Part shown: piece after piece, positions 16,882-25,037 of the stretch
Position numbering within the stretch: the first letter of the stretch is position 1
How the letters are laid out: the number at the start of each line of letters is the position of its first letter
From: Clostridia bacterium
GTDB lineage: Bacteria > Bacillota > Clostridia > Oscillospirales > Acutalibacteraceae
Length of the DNA stretch: 41,959 nt
Assembly (NCBI GenBank): GCA_900770165.1
Contig: CAAGJJ010000038.1
Coordinates: 1 to 41,959 of the forward strand
Direction of reading: 5' to 3'
Translations under genes and position numbers: made by a program
The notes under the pieces: generated by a model
Seen by the model: the letters and a program-made list of their open reading frames with translations, nothing else
Database searches by the model: none
What the model was told of the DNA's origin: nothing

Positions 16882-19092
16882 ATGTTTGAAAATTTCAAAG
16901 TATTTGAAACAACTTTCGCGGGAAGACCACTAGTAATTGAAACAGGTAAAATTGCTCAACTTGCAAACGGATCATGCTTCGTCAGATATGGTGACACAGT
17001 TGTTAATGTAGCTGTAACCGCATCTGCAAAGCCAAGAGATGGAATAGATTTCTTTCCTTTATCGGTTGATTTTGAAGAAAAATTGTATTCAGTTGGAAAA
17101 ATTCCAGGGTCATACTCAAAACGTGAGGGTAGACCTTCTGACAAAGCAATACTCACCTCAAGAGTAATAGACAGACCTATAAGACCTTTATTCCCTAAAG
17201 ATATGCGTAATGATGTATCTGTTGTTTGTACAGTAATGAGTGTAGACCCAGATTGTTCACCAGAAATTGCTGCTATGGTTGGTACTTCTATTGCATTATC
17301 AATATCTGATATTCCTTGGAACGGCCCTATATCTGGTGTAAGCGTTGGATATATCGACGGTGAATATATAATAAATCCAACACTTGAACAAAGAGAAAAA
17401 TCTGAAATGGCTGTTACAGTTGCATCTACAGATAAACTAATAGCCATGATTGAGGCCGGAGCCAAAGAAGTAAGCAATGAAATTATGTTTAACGGTATAA
17501 TGGCAGGGCATAAAGCTAACCAAGATATAATTGAATTTATAAAAGGAATTCAAAAAGAAATTGGAAAAGATAAATTTGAATACCCCAGTAATGAACCAGA
17601 TGCTGAAATGCTTGAGGCAGTTAAAAATTTAGTAATCGATGATGTTAAAGCTGCTTTAGATACTGATGACAAAACTGTGCGCGATGAAAGACTTAAACCA
17701 ATATATGAAAAAGTATATGAACATTTTGCCGATATATATCCAGAACAAGAATCTAAATTAGATGAATGTATGTATAAAACTCAAAAATATATTGTACGTC
17801 GTTGGCTTTTAGATGAACAAAAACGTGTAGATGGCCGTGGAATGAATGAGCTAAGGCCTTTAGCTTCAGAAGTTGCACTTCTTCCTAGAGCTCACGGCTC
17901 AGGTCTATTTACAAGAGGGCAAACTCAAGTTCTAACTGTAGCTACATTAGGACCTATTAGAGATCAACAAATTTTAGATGGTATCGATAATGAGGAATCT
18001 AAACGATATATGCATCATTATAACTTCCCATCTTATTCTGTTGGAGAAACTAGACCTAGCAGAGGACCTGGCAGACGAGAGATCGGACATGGAGCTCTTG
18101 CAGAAAGAGCCTTGGTTCCTGTAATTCCTTCAGCTGAAGAGTTTCCTTACTCAATAAGACTTGTATCTGAAGTAGTTTCTTCTAATGGATCTACCTCACA
18201 AGGATCTATATGTGGTTCAACTCTAGCTTTAATGGATGCCGGTGTCCCAATAAAAGCTCCAGTCGCTGGAATATCTTGTGGACTTATTACAGAAGGCGAC
18301 CGATTTATGACTATGGTAGATATACAAGGCCTTGAAGACTTCTTCGGAGACATGGACTTTAAAGTTGCTGGAACTCACAAAGGTATAACAGCAATACAAA
18401 TGGACTTAAAAATTAATGGATTGACCCCAGAAATAATTAAAGAAGCTTTAGAGAAAACATATAAAGCACGTATATATATACTAGATGAAATCATGCTAAA
18501 AGCTATTGATAAACCTAGAGCAGAGCTTTCTAAATATGCACCTAAAATGCTTTCTAAAACAATTCCTGCAGATAAAATACGTGAAGTTATTGGCACAGGA
18601 GGAAAAGTTGTTCAGAAAATCTGTGCTGAATGTGATGTTACATTAGATATTCAAGATGATGGACTTGTTTTTGTATCTGGTATGGATATAAATAATTGTA
18701 AGAGGGCTATGGAAATAATAGATACAATAGTAAATGATCCTGAAGTTGGAGCTATATATAAGGGCCGTGTTACTAGAATAATGGATTTCGGTGCATTTGT
18801 TGAAATTGCCCCTGGAAAAGAAGGATTATGTCATATATCAAAGCTTGACGTAAAAAGAACCGAGAAAGTTACAGATGTTGTAAATATAGACGATGAAATC
18901 ATCGTTAAAGTTACTGAAATTGATGATAAAGGAAGACTTAATCTTTCAAGAAGAGATGCCCTTATTGAAGTAGAAGGACTTGTTCCAGAAAACGATATTA
19001 CTGATAAATCTGCAAAGCAATCTGACAAACCACATAGACACAATCGTTCAAAGTCTCATAGAAACTCAAGCAACCAACCTACAAAAGATTAG
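16882..19092 (+). CDS. pnp: Polyribonucleotide nucleotidyltransferase (PNPase)
   Basis: PNPase degrades RNA from the 3' end using phosphate and is a core part of mRNA turnover. It has two RNase PH domains (about 10-145 and 325-540), an intervening helical domain, a KH domain with IGTGGK at about 570-575, and an S1 domain from about 623 to 690. The catalytic aspartates in GDMDFK (about 487-491) are present. The C-terminal tail after S1 is short and rich in His, Arg, Ser and Asn, probably disordered. The ATG follows TTGGAGGAAC. The 736 residues are slightly longer than the roughly 700 usual in Firmicutes because of that tail. A terminator follows. Confidence 0.97.
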   Translation: MFENFKVFETTFAGRPLVIETGKIAQLANGSCFVRYGDTVVNVAVTASAKPRDGIDFFPLSVDFEEKLYSVGKIPGSYSKREGRPSDKAILTSRVIDRPIRPLFPKDMRNDVSVVCTVMSVDPDCSPEIAAMVGTSIALSISDIPWNGPISGVSVGYIDGEYIINPTLEQREKSEMAVTVASTDKLIAMIEAGAKEVSNEIMFNGIMAGHKANQDIIEFIKGIQKEIGKDKFEYPSNEPDAEMLEAVKNLVIDDVKAALDTDDKTVRDERLKPIYEKVYEHFADIYPEQESKLDECMYKTQKYIVRRWLLDEQKRVDGRGMNELRPLASEVALLPRAHGSGLFTRGQTQVLTVATLGPIRDQQILDGIDNEESKRYMHHYNFPSYSVGETRPSRGPGRREIGHGALAERALVPVIPSAEEFPYSIRLVSEVVSSNGSTSQGSICGSTLALMDAGVPIKAPVAGISCGLITEGDRFMTMVDIQGLEDFFGDMDFKVAGTHKGITAIQMDLKINGLTPEIIKEALEKTYKARIYILDEIMLKAIDKPRAELSKYAPKMLSKTIPADKIREVIGTGGKVVQKICAECDVTLDIQDDGLVFVSGMDINNCKRAMEIIDTIVNDPEVGAIYKGRVTRIMDFGAFVEIAPGKEGLCHISKLDVKRTEKVTDVVNIDDEIIVKVTEIDDKGRLNLSRRDALIEVEGLVPENDITDKSAKQSDKPHRHNRSKSHRNSSNQPTKD

Positions 19093-19102
19093 TATTATAA
19101 TA

Positions 19103-19132
19103 AAAAAGCTGGAATTAGATTCCGGCTTTTTC
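19103..19132 (+). terminator. pnp terminator
   Basis: AAAAAGCTGGAAT pairs with ATTCCGGCTTTTT around a TAG loop, 10 bp past the pnp stop. The peptidase gene starts soon after, so read-through is possible. Confidence 0.75.
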
Positions 19133-19150
19133 TGAAAAAAGGGAGATTGT

Positions 19151-20389
19151 ATGGAAAAAATAGTTCTAGATAATGGACTTAGAGTTATTCTTAATAAGCA
19201 AAATACAACCAAAAGTGCATGTTTTGGAATATGGATAAAAAGTGGATGTGCATATGAAACTGAAGAAACAAACGGAATATCACACTTTATTGAGCATATG
19301 GTATTTAAAGGAACGGAAAAAAGATCTGCTTTTGATATTTCTGAAGAAATGGATTCAATAGGTGGTCAACTAAACGCTTATACAGCAAAGGAATATACTT
19401 GCTTTTATGCAAAAACTTTAAGTGAACATGTTCCCAAGGCATTTGATATTCTCGCAGATATGATTGTAAACCCAAAATTCGATGAACATGATATTGAATT
19501 AGAAAAAAATGTTGTGTTAGAAGAAATAAATATGACAGAAGATACGCAAGATGACAAGGTAGCTGAAAACTTATATAAAAATGTGTGGAGATCCCACCCT
19601 TTAGGAAGACCCATATTAGGTAATGAAAAATCTTTAAACAGCTTTACAGCTAAAGACTTGAAAAATTATATGAAAAATAAATACTCGCCAGAAAGAACTG
19701 TAATATCGATTTGCGGTAATTTTGACAGAGATAAATTTCTAAATATCGTTCATAAATATTTCGATAACTTAAAAAAAGGAACATATTCCGATTTATCTGT
19801 TGTTCCTACAGAATATAAAAAATCATTGTTTATTGAAGAAGACTTAGATTCTGAACAAACACATATATGCATATGTTTTCCAGGATTCTCTGCTTTCGAT
19901 AAAAAAAGGAATGATTTAAATCTTCTAAATGTTATCGCTGGAGGAAGTACATCTTCACGTCTTTTTAGAAGAATAAGAGAAGAACTAGGACTAGTATATA
20001 CAATATATTCATCTTCCATATGTTATAATTCAGGTGGGCTTTTTGAAGTTCAAACAGCAACAAGCCATGAATTAGCTCAAAAAACATTTAATGAAATTGT
20101 AAATGTTTTAAAAGATTTAAAAAATGGTATTTCCGAAAAGGAATTTTTAAGAGCAAAAGAACAGTTAAAATCTTCTGTTATAATGGGATTAGAAAGCACT
20201 TCTGCAAAAGCAGCTTTTGCTGGAAGAAGTGAAATATTAAAAAATAGAATTAAAACTGAAGATGATATCTTGAACAATTTAAATTCGCTTACCTTAAAAG
20301 ATATAAATAATGTTGCAAATGAAATTATAGATTTTAACAAAATGTCAATATCAATTATAGGCTCTAAAATAGATACTAAAATAAGTTAA
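19151..20389 (+). CDS. M16 family zinc peptidase (MlpA/YmxG-like)
   Basis: This insulinase-type metallopeptidase has the inverted zinc motif H45-F-I-E48-H49, with the third ligand a glutamate in VVLEEI (E124 or E125). The C-terminal half has the conserved 'GGSTSSRLFRRIREELGLVYTIYS' pattern that closes the active chamber; key residues are SSRLF, R, E and Y. The 412-residue length matches single-unit bacterial M16B enzymes. In Bacillus the homologue also lies close to pnp. It is probably cytoplasmic, with no signal peptide. The ATG follows AAGGGAG. Its natural substrate is not known. Confidence 0.92.
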   Translation: MEKIVLDNGLRVILNKQNTTKSACFGIWIKSGCAYETEETNGISHFIEHMVFKGTEKRSAFDISEEMDSIGGQLNAYTAKEYTCFYAKTLSEHVPKAFDILADMIVNPKFDEHDIELEKNVVLEEINMTEDTQDDKVAENLYKNVWRSHPLGRPILGNEKSLNSFTAKDLKNYMKNKYSPERTVISICGNFDRDKFLNIVHKYFDNLKKGTYSDLSVVPTEYKKSLFIEEDLDSEQTHICICFPGFSAFDKKRNDLNLLNVIAGGSTSSRLFRRIREELGLVYTIYSSSICYNSGGLFEVQTATSHELAQKTFNEIVNVLKDLKNGISEKEFLRAKEQLKSSVIMGLESTSAKAAFAGRSEILKNRIKTEDDILNNLNSLTLKDINNVANEIIDFNKMSISIIGSKIDTKIS

Positions 20390-20402
20390 AGGAGAGTTTT
20401 TA

Positions 20403-21779
20403 ATGTTAAACAATACTAAGAAAACTATGGAAAAAATAGTCGCCCTTTGCAAAAATAGGGGATTTGTCTTTTCAGGTTCAGAGATATACGGAGGTCTCTC
20501 AAACACATGGGATTATGGACCTCTTGGTGTGGAATTCAAAAATAATGTAAAAAAAGCATGGCTTAAAAAATTTGTTCAAGAAAGCAAATATAACGTCGGC
20601 CTAGATTCTGCAATACTCATGAATCCTCAAGCTTGGGTTGCCTCTGGCCATGTAGGTGGATTTTCTGACCCATTAATGGACTGCAAAGATTGTAAAACTA
20701 GACATCGTGCAGATAATCTTATTGAAGACAATGGAGGAAATGCAAATGGCATGTCTTTTGAAGAAATGTCAAATTATATAAAAGAAAACAATATAAAATG
20801 TCCAGACTGTGGCTCATCTAATTTTACCGATATAAGAAACTTTAACCTTATGTTCAAAACATTTCAAGGTGTTACTGAAGATGCTAAAAATGAAATTTAT
20901 CTTCGTCCTGAAACAGCTCAAGGTATTTTCGTAAACTTTGCTAATGTACAAAGAACAACAAGGAAAAAAATACCTTTTGGTGTAGCTCAAATAGGTAAAT
21001 CTTTTAGAAATGAAATAACTCCCGGTAATTTTACATTTAGAACTAGAGAATTTGAACAAATGGAACTTGAATTTTTCTGTAAACCTGGAACTGATTTAGA
21101 TTGGTTCCACTATTGGAAAGATTTTTGTAAAAACTGGCTTTTAACTCTTGGTATTAAAGAGGAAAATATAAGACTTAGAGATCATTCTAAAGAAGAACTT
21201 TCTCATTATTCAAATGCTACTACAGATATAGAATTTTTATTCCCATTCGGTTGGGGAGAACTTTGGGGAATTGCCGACAGAACCGATTATGATTTAACTC
21301 AACACCAAAATTGTTCGGGTAAAAGTCTTGAATATTTTGATCCTCAAACTAATGAACGTTATCTTCCATATGTTATAGAACCGTCTTTAGGTGCAGATCG
21401 TGTAGGGCTTGCATTTTTATGCGATGCTTATGATGAAGAACAAATTGGTGATAACGATAGTCGTATAGTTTTAAGATTACATCCTGCGCTTTCTCCATTT
21501 AAAGCTGCTATATTACCACTATCGAAAAAATTATCTGAAAATGCACAAACTGTCTACGATATTCTAAGTAAACATTTTATGGTTGAATTCGATGAATCTG
21601 GATCTATAGGAAAAAGATATAGACGACAAGATGAAATAGGAACTCCTTTCTGCCTTACATACGATTTTGACAGCCTTGAAGATGACTGTGTAACTATTAG
21701 AGACAGAGATACAATGAAACAGGAAAGAGTAAAAATAGAAAAATTAGTAGAATATATTAAAGAAAAAATTGCTTTCTAA
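20403..21779 (+). CDS. glyS: Glycyl-tRNA synthetase, single-chain alpha2 type
   Basis: This class II aminoacyl-tRNA synthetase charges tRNA-Gly. It is the eukaryote/Firmicute-type homodimer, not the alpha2beta2 form. Class II motif 2 contains FRNEITP and motif 3 PSLGADRVGLAFL. Two CxxC pairs (CKDCKT near 94 and CPDCGS near 135) form a likely zinc site. The anticodon-binding domain fills the last 100 residues. The 458 residues are full length. It starts 13 bp after the M16 gene with an AAAGGAGAG site, so there is no room for a T-box leader. A strong terminator follows. Confidence 0.97.
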   Translation: MLNNTKKTMEKIVALCKNRGFVFSGSEIYGGLSNTWDYGPLGVEFKNNVKKAWLKKFVQESKYNVGLDSAILMNPQAWVASGHVGGFSDPLMDCKDCKTRHRADNLIEDNGGNANGMSFEEMSNYIKENNIKCPDCGSSNFTDIRNFNLMFKTFQGVTEDAKNEIYLRPETAQGIFVNFANVQRTTRKKIPFGVAQIGKSFRNEITPGNFTFRTREFEQMELEFFCKPGTDLDWFHYWKDFCKNWLLTLGIKEENIRLRDHSKEELSHYSNATTDIEFLFPFGWGELWGIADRTDYDLTQHQNCSGKSLEYFDPQTNERYLPYVIEPSLGADRVGLAFLCDAYDEEQIGDNDSRIVLRLHPALSPFKAAILPLSKKLSENAQTVYDILSKHFMVEFDESGSIGKRYRRQDEIGTPFCLTYDFDSLEDDCVTIRDRDTMKQERVKIEKLVEYIKEKIAF

Positions 21780-21808
21780 AAATATTAAAGAATGTTTTTT
21801 TCTATAAT

Positions 21809-21835
21809 AAAGGCTGCCAAATTGGCAGCCTTTTA
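21809..21835 (+). terminator. glyS terminator (bidirectional)
   Basis: AAAGGCTGCCAA and TTGGCAGCCTTT form a near-perfect palindrome followed by TTTT. It lies between glyS and the convergent XRE gene and may serve both. Confidence 0.85.
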
Positions 21836-21882
21836 TAATTATGTATAAAATATATAAATAATTAATTATTAATATTTCATAA

Positions 21883-22197
21883 CTACTTTTTAAAATCTCT
21901 TATAAAAGATAAAATATTTTCTAACTGTTTATCACTCATTCTTTCAAGTTCAGTATCAATTTCTTTTATAAGCTTTGGGTTACATCTGTGATCATCGAAA
22001 AATTCTTTTGGCGTAATACCTAAATATTCGCAAATATAAAAAAATGCAGTCATAGAGGGTAAAGAATATCCATTTTCAATAATATTAATGTAATTTTCAC
22101 TTTGCCCTATAGACAAACTCATACTTCTAGCAGAAACCCCTTTCTTGCTTCTCAATGCAGAAAGCCTTTCCTTGATAAAATCATCATATGCTTCCAT
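21883..22197 (-). CDS. Small XRE-family helix-turn-helix regulator
   Basis: This is a 104-residue protein. Residues about 9-63 form a Cro/C1-type helix-turn-helix ('RLSALRSKKGVSARSMS...GQSENYINIIENG...PSMTAFFYICEYLGI'). A helical tail (about 75-102) is likely for dimerisation. The ATG has only a modest purine-rich site (AGGGAGTGAT). It faces away from two TM2-domain genes across a 344-bp gap that holds three direct repeats, its likely operators. No toxin, peptidase or phage gene is adjacent, so it is probably a simple local regulator. Confidence 0.85.
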   Translation of the reverse strand: MEAYDDFIKERLSALRSKKGVSARSMSLSIGQSENYINIIENGYSLPSMTAFFYICEYLGITPKEFFDDHRCNPKLIKEIDTELERMSDKQLENILSFIRDFKK

Positions 22198-22541
22198 ATT
22201 ATCACTCCCTGTACATAATTATATTATAAGGAGAGGATAATTTTACATATTTATCCTATGTGTTTCAGTTAATCTCTTAAATTACTCTATGTGTTATAGT
22301 TAATTTACCCAATATAGGACCTAGGTGTTTAATTAAAGTATAGTTCATTTATAAATATCTATTTCCGCCCTTTTAAACTATAAACCTACAAATATATATA
22401 TAATTACTATTAAAAAATATATAACAAACATTAAATTTACTTAATGCTGTTTTTTTAATTTTAGGTAAGCGTAATAATATATTTATGAATATCATAATAT
22501 TTAAAGCATAAACTCTTATATATCAAACAAGGGGAATATAA
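22198..22541. other. Divergent intergenic region between XRE gene and TM2 gene
   Basis: No gene is seen in these 344 bases. The XRE-proximal half holds three direct repeats (annotated separately). The rest is AT-rich with no clear hairpin, and must hold the promoter of the first TM2 gene. Confidence 0.5.
22256..22336. repeat. Three spaced direct repeats, probable operators
   Basis: CTATGTGTTTCAGTTAAT (22256-22273), CTATGTGTTATAGTTAAT (22287-22304) and the diverged CTAGGTGTTTAATTAA (22321-22336) repeat at 31- and 34-base intervals, close to three helical turns. They lie directly upstream of the XRE regulator start and read on the same face of the helix. This arrangement fits cooperative binding by the neighbouring regulator. 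Confidence 0.6.
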
Positions 22542-22742
22542 ATGAAAAAATATAAATCAATAGCAATATTGCTCTCTTTATTGTTTGGTCTACTAGGTTT
22601 CGATAGATTTTACTTAGGGTACATTCGCCTTGGTATTTTAAAGCTTATTACACTAGGTGGATTTGGAATATGGTGGCTATTTGACTTTATTTTCATTTAT
22701 ACAGATAATATATTAGACGCAAAAGGAGAAAAACTTGTATAA
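22542..22742 (+). CDS. TM2 domain-containing small membrane protein
   Basis: This 66-residue protein is almost wholly a TM2 domain: two hydrophobic hairpin segments (about 6-19 and 32-53) joined by the conserved 'GFDRFYLGY..LGILKLIT.GGFGIWWL.D' pattern. The family is found in many bacteria and eukaryotes, usually with no known function. The ATG follows AAGGGGAA. A paralogue follows 51 bp on. The tail is only 'NILDAKGEKLV'. A strong promoter for the next gene overlaps its 3' end. Confidence 0.85.
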   Translation: MKKYKSIAILLSLLFGLLGFDRFYLGYIRLGILKLITLGGFGIWWLFDFIFIYTDNILDAKGEKLV

Positions 22743-22763
22743 TAATCTTAAAAGTGATATAAT
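22735..22763 (+). promoter_or_regulatory. Internal promoter of the second TM2 gene
   Basis: TTGTAT (22735-22740), a 17-base spacer and TATAAT (22758-22763) overlap the stop codon of the first TM2 gene. The second gene can thus be expressed separately. Confidence 0.55.
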
Positions 22764-22793
22764 ATTTTTATCATAAATAAGGAGGTCTCTCTT

Positions 22794-22997
22794 ATGCAAA
22801 AAGAAAAAATAACAGCTTTATTACTTTCGATTTTCCTAGGAAATATTGGTGTTGATCGTTTTTATCTTGGTTACACAGGTCTAGGTATTCTTAAACTTAT
22901 TACTTGCGGAGGATTCGGAATTTGGACACTTATCGACATAATCTTAATTGCTTGTGATAATATAACTGCTGCAGATGGAACTCCTCTTACAAAATAA
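22794..22997 (+). CDS. TM2 domain-containing small membrane protein, paralogue
   Basis: This is a 67-residue TM2-domain protein similar in every part to its upstream neighbour. It has 'GNIGVDRFYLGYTGLGILKLIT' and a 'GGFGIWTLIDIILIACDN' second segment. The ATG follows AAGGAGG. The pair looks like a tandem duplication that has diverged, mainly in the N-terminal segment and the last ten residues. A terminator follows. No enzymatic residues are evident. Confidence 0.86.
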   Translation: MQKEKITALLLSIFLGNIGVDRFYLGYTGLGILKLITCGGFGIWTLIDIILIACDNITAADGTPLTK

Positions 22998-23010
22998 AAG
23001 TACAAAAAAT

Positions 23011-23047
23011 AAGTCCATTGACATCTAAAAAATGTCAGTGGACTTTT
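23011..23047. terminator. Bidirectional terminator
   Basis: AAGTCCATTGACAT (23011-23024) and ATGTCAGTGGACTT (23032-23045) form a 14-bp stem flanked by A and T runs. It lies between the second TM2 gene and the convergent GGGtGRT gene. Confidence 0.85.
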
Positions 23048-23061
23048 TAAATTTTAAGCAC

Positions 23062-24072
23062 TTATCTGTTTTGACCTTCAATTACTGCAACCGCACAGGC
23101 AACTGTAGCACCAACCATAGGGTTATTGCCCATTCCAATAAGTCCCATCATTTCAACATGAGCAGGTACTGAAGATGAACCAGCAAATTGAGCATCACCA
23201 TGCATACGTCCCATTGTATCTGTAAGGCCATACGAAGCTGGTCCTGCAGCCATATTATCTGGATGTAATGTACGTCCTGTTCCTCCTCCAGAAGCAACTG
23301 AAAAATACTTTCTACCGTTTTCAATTGCCCACTTTTTATAAGTTCCAGCAACAGGATGTTGGAAACGAGTTGGATTAGTTGAGTTTCCTGTAATTGAAAC
23401 ATCTACTTCCTCATGTCTTAAAATTGCTACACCTTCCATAACATCGTTTGCGCCATAACAGCGGACTGCAGCTCTTTCTCCCTTAGAAAAAGCTCTTTCT
23501 TCAATAATTTTTAACTCTCCAGAGAAGAAATCGTAATCAGTCTTTACATAAGTAAAACCGTTAATTCTTGAAATAATATATGCAGCATCTTTTCCAAGGC
23601 CATTTAAAATAACCTTCAATGGTTTTTTTCGTGCTTTATTTGCAGTTCTAGCTATACCTATAGCTCCTTCTGCAGCAGCAAAAGATTCATGGCCAGCTAA
23701 GAAAGCAAAACACTTGGTTTCATCTCTTAAAAGCATAGCTCCCAAATTACCATGTCCTAATCCAACATGGCGTTGCTCCGCAACAGACCCTGGAATGCAG
23801 AAAGCCTCTAAACCAATACCTATAGCTTCAGCAGCTTCGGCAGCAGTTTTTACTCCCTTCTTTATAGCAACAGCACAACCTAAAGTATATGCCCAGCTTG
23901 CATTTTCAAAAGCTATTGGCTGAACACTTTTAACTATTGCATCTGCATTTACACCATTATTTAAACATAAATCTCTAGCGTCTTCAAGGCTTTTAAGGCC
24001 ATACTTTAAAAGACACTTCTCTATTTTGGCAATTCTTCTTTCTTTGCCTTCAAATCTAACATCGTTAGCCAT
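23062..24072 (-). CDS. GGGtGRT family protein
   Basis: This 336-residue protein belongs to the family named for its conserved glycine-rich motif, seen here as SGGGTGRTLHPDNMAAGPASYG with GGGTGRT at 262-268. Other strongly patterned segments are GLGHGNLGAMLLRDETKCFAFLAGHESFAAAEGAIG (about 104-140) and ITGNSTNPTRFQHPVAGTYKKW (about 227-249). No signal peptide or membrane segment is clear. I know of no established reaction. It lies 33 bp after a NifU-like scaffold gene, the family's usual partner, which points to iron-sulfur or metallocluster handling. The ATG has an AAGGAGG site. Confidence 0.88.
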   Translation of the reverse strand: MANDVRFEGKERRIAKIEKCLLKYGLKSLEDARDLCLNNGVNADAIVKSVQPIAFENASWAYTLGCAVAIKKGVKTAAEAAEAIGIGLEAFCIPGSVAEQRHVGLGHGNLGAMLLRDETKCFAFLAGHESFAAAEGAIGIARTANKARKKPLKVILNGLGKDAAYIISRINGFTYVKTDYDFFSGELKIIEERAFSKGERAAVRCYGANDVMEGVAILRHEEVDVSITGNSTNPTRFQHPVAGTYKKWAIENGRKYFSVASGGGTGRTLHPDNMAAGPASYGLTDTMGRMHGDAQFAGSSSVPAHVEMMGLIGMGNNPMVGATVACAVAVIEGQNR

Positions 24073-24105
24073 AAAGTTTAGTCCTCCTTATTTAGTATGG
24101 TCCTA

Positions 24106-24798
24106 TTATTCTTCACGTGGATCTATATATTTAACAGCTTCATCGTACCTACCATATTGACCTATATTATTGTTATAAGCATCCTCCGGATTTACTCCAT
24201 GACGTATATCTTCAAGCATTTTACCTACTTTTACAAACTTATATCCAATAACCTCGTTATTTTCATCAAGAGCCATAGAAATAACATAGCCTTCAGCCAT
24301 CTCCATGTAGCGAACTCCTTTTAGCTTTGTACTAAACATGGTTCCAACCTGTGAACGAAGTCCCTTACCAAGATCTTCTAGGCCTGCTCCTATAGGTAGT
24401 CCCCCTTCAGAAAAAGCAGTTTGGCTGCGACCATATGCTAATTGTTGGAAAATCTCTCTCATAGCTACATTTATAGCATCACAAACCAAGTCAGTATTTA
24501 AGCATTCCAAAAGAGTTTTTCCTGGAAGAACCTCTGAGGCCATAGCTGCAGAGTGAGTCATTCCAGAGCAACCAATTGTTTCTACTAAGGCTTCCTCTAC
24601 AATGCCATCTTTAACATTAAGTGTTAATTTGCAAGCACCTTGTTGTGGTGCACACCAACCAACACCATGCGAAAGACCTGAAATATCTTTAATATCATAC
24701 GATTTCACCCATTTACCCTCTTCAGGAATCGGGGCAGGTCCATGGTTTGGGCCTTTTTTTACAGTACACATTGCTTCCACTTCATGGGAATAATTCAT
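24106..24798 (-). CDS. NifU-like iron-sulfur cluster assembly scaffold
   Basis: This is an IscU/NifU-N-type scaffold with an extended form. The three cluster cysteines are probably C49 (GWCAPQQGAC, with C56 also nearby), C77 (TIGCSGMTHSAAMA) and C106 (LVCDAIN). The N-terminal 45 residues precede the usual fold, and the C-terminal 90 residues ('TMFSTKLKGVRYMEMAEGYVI...') are not part of ordinary IscU. At 230 residues it is much longer than the about 130-150 of IscU. It is the first gene of a two-gene unit with the GGGtGRT gene. No cysteine desulfurase gene is near. Its ATG has an AAAGGAG site. Confidence 0.85.
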   Translation of the reverse strand: MNYSHEVEAMCTVKKGPNHGPAPIPEEGKWVKSYDIKDISGLSHGVGWCAPQQGACKLTLNVKDGIVEEALVETIGCSGMTHSAAMASEVLPGKTLLECLNTDLVCDAINVAMREIFQQLAYGRSQTAFSEGGLPIGAGLEDLGKGLRSQVGTMFSTKLKGVRYMEMAEGYVISMALDENNEVIGYKFVKVGKMLEDIRHGVNPEDAYNNNIGQYGRYDEAVKYIDPREE

Positions 24799-25037
24799 AG
24801 TTGTACTCCTTTCAATTTAAAGTTCCCGTATTTATATATACAAGTAAAGTATAAACACTTTTGAATTAATTATCAAGAGTAATAACAAATATTTTGTCGC
24901 ATATAAAAATAGATCTATTAATACCAAAATCTTATTTAAATTTTTTAATTATTTTCCAGAAACACCTAAATATATGAATAAAAATACCCGCTAATGACTA
25001 CACTAACCATATATAAACTAAAAAGAAGGTGTAATAA

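Noticed and set aside
16956..17477. 173-codon open frame on the minus strand within pnp
   Set aside because: It lies wholly inside pnp, without a start signal or recognisable domain.
20390..20402. T-box leader before glycyl-tRNA synthetase
   Set aside because: Only 13 bases separate glyS from the preceding gene, and no T-box sequence is seen upstream of the M16 gene either.
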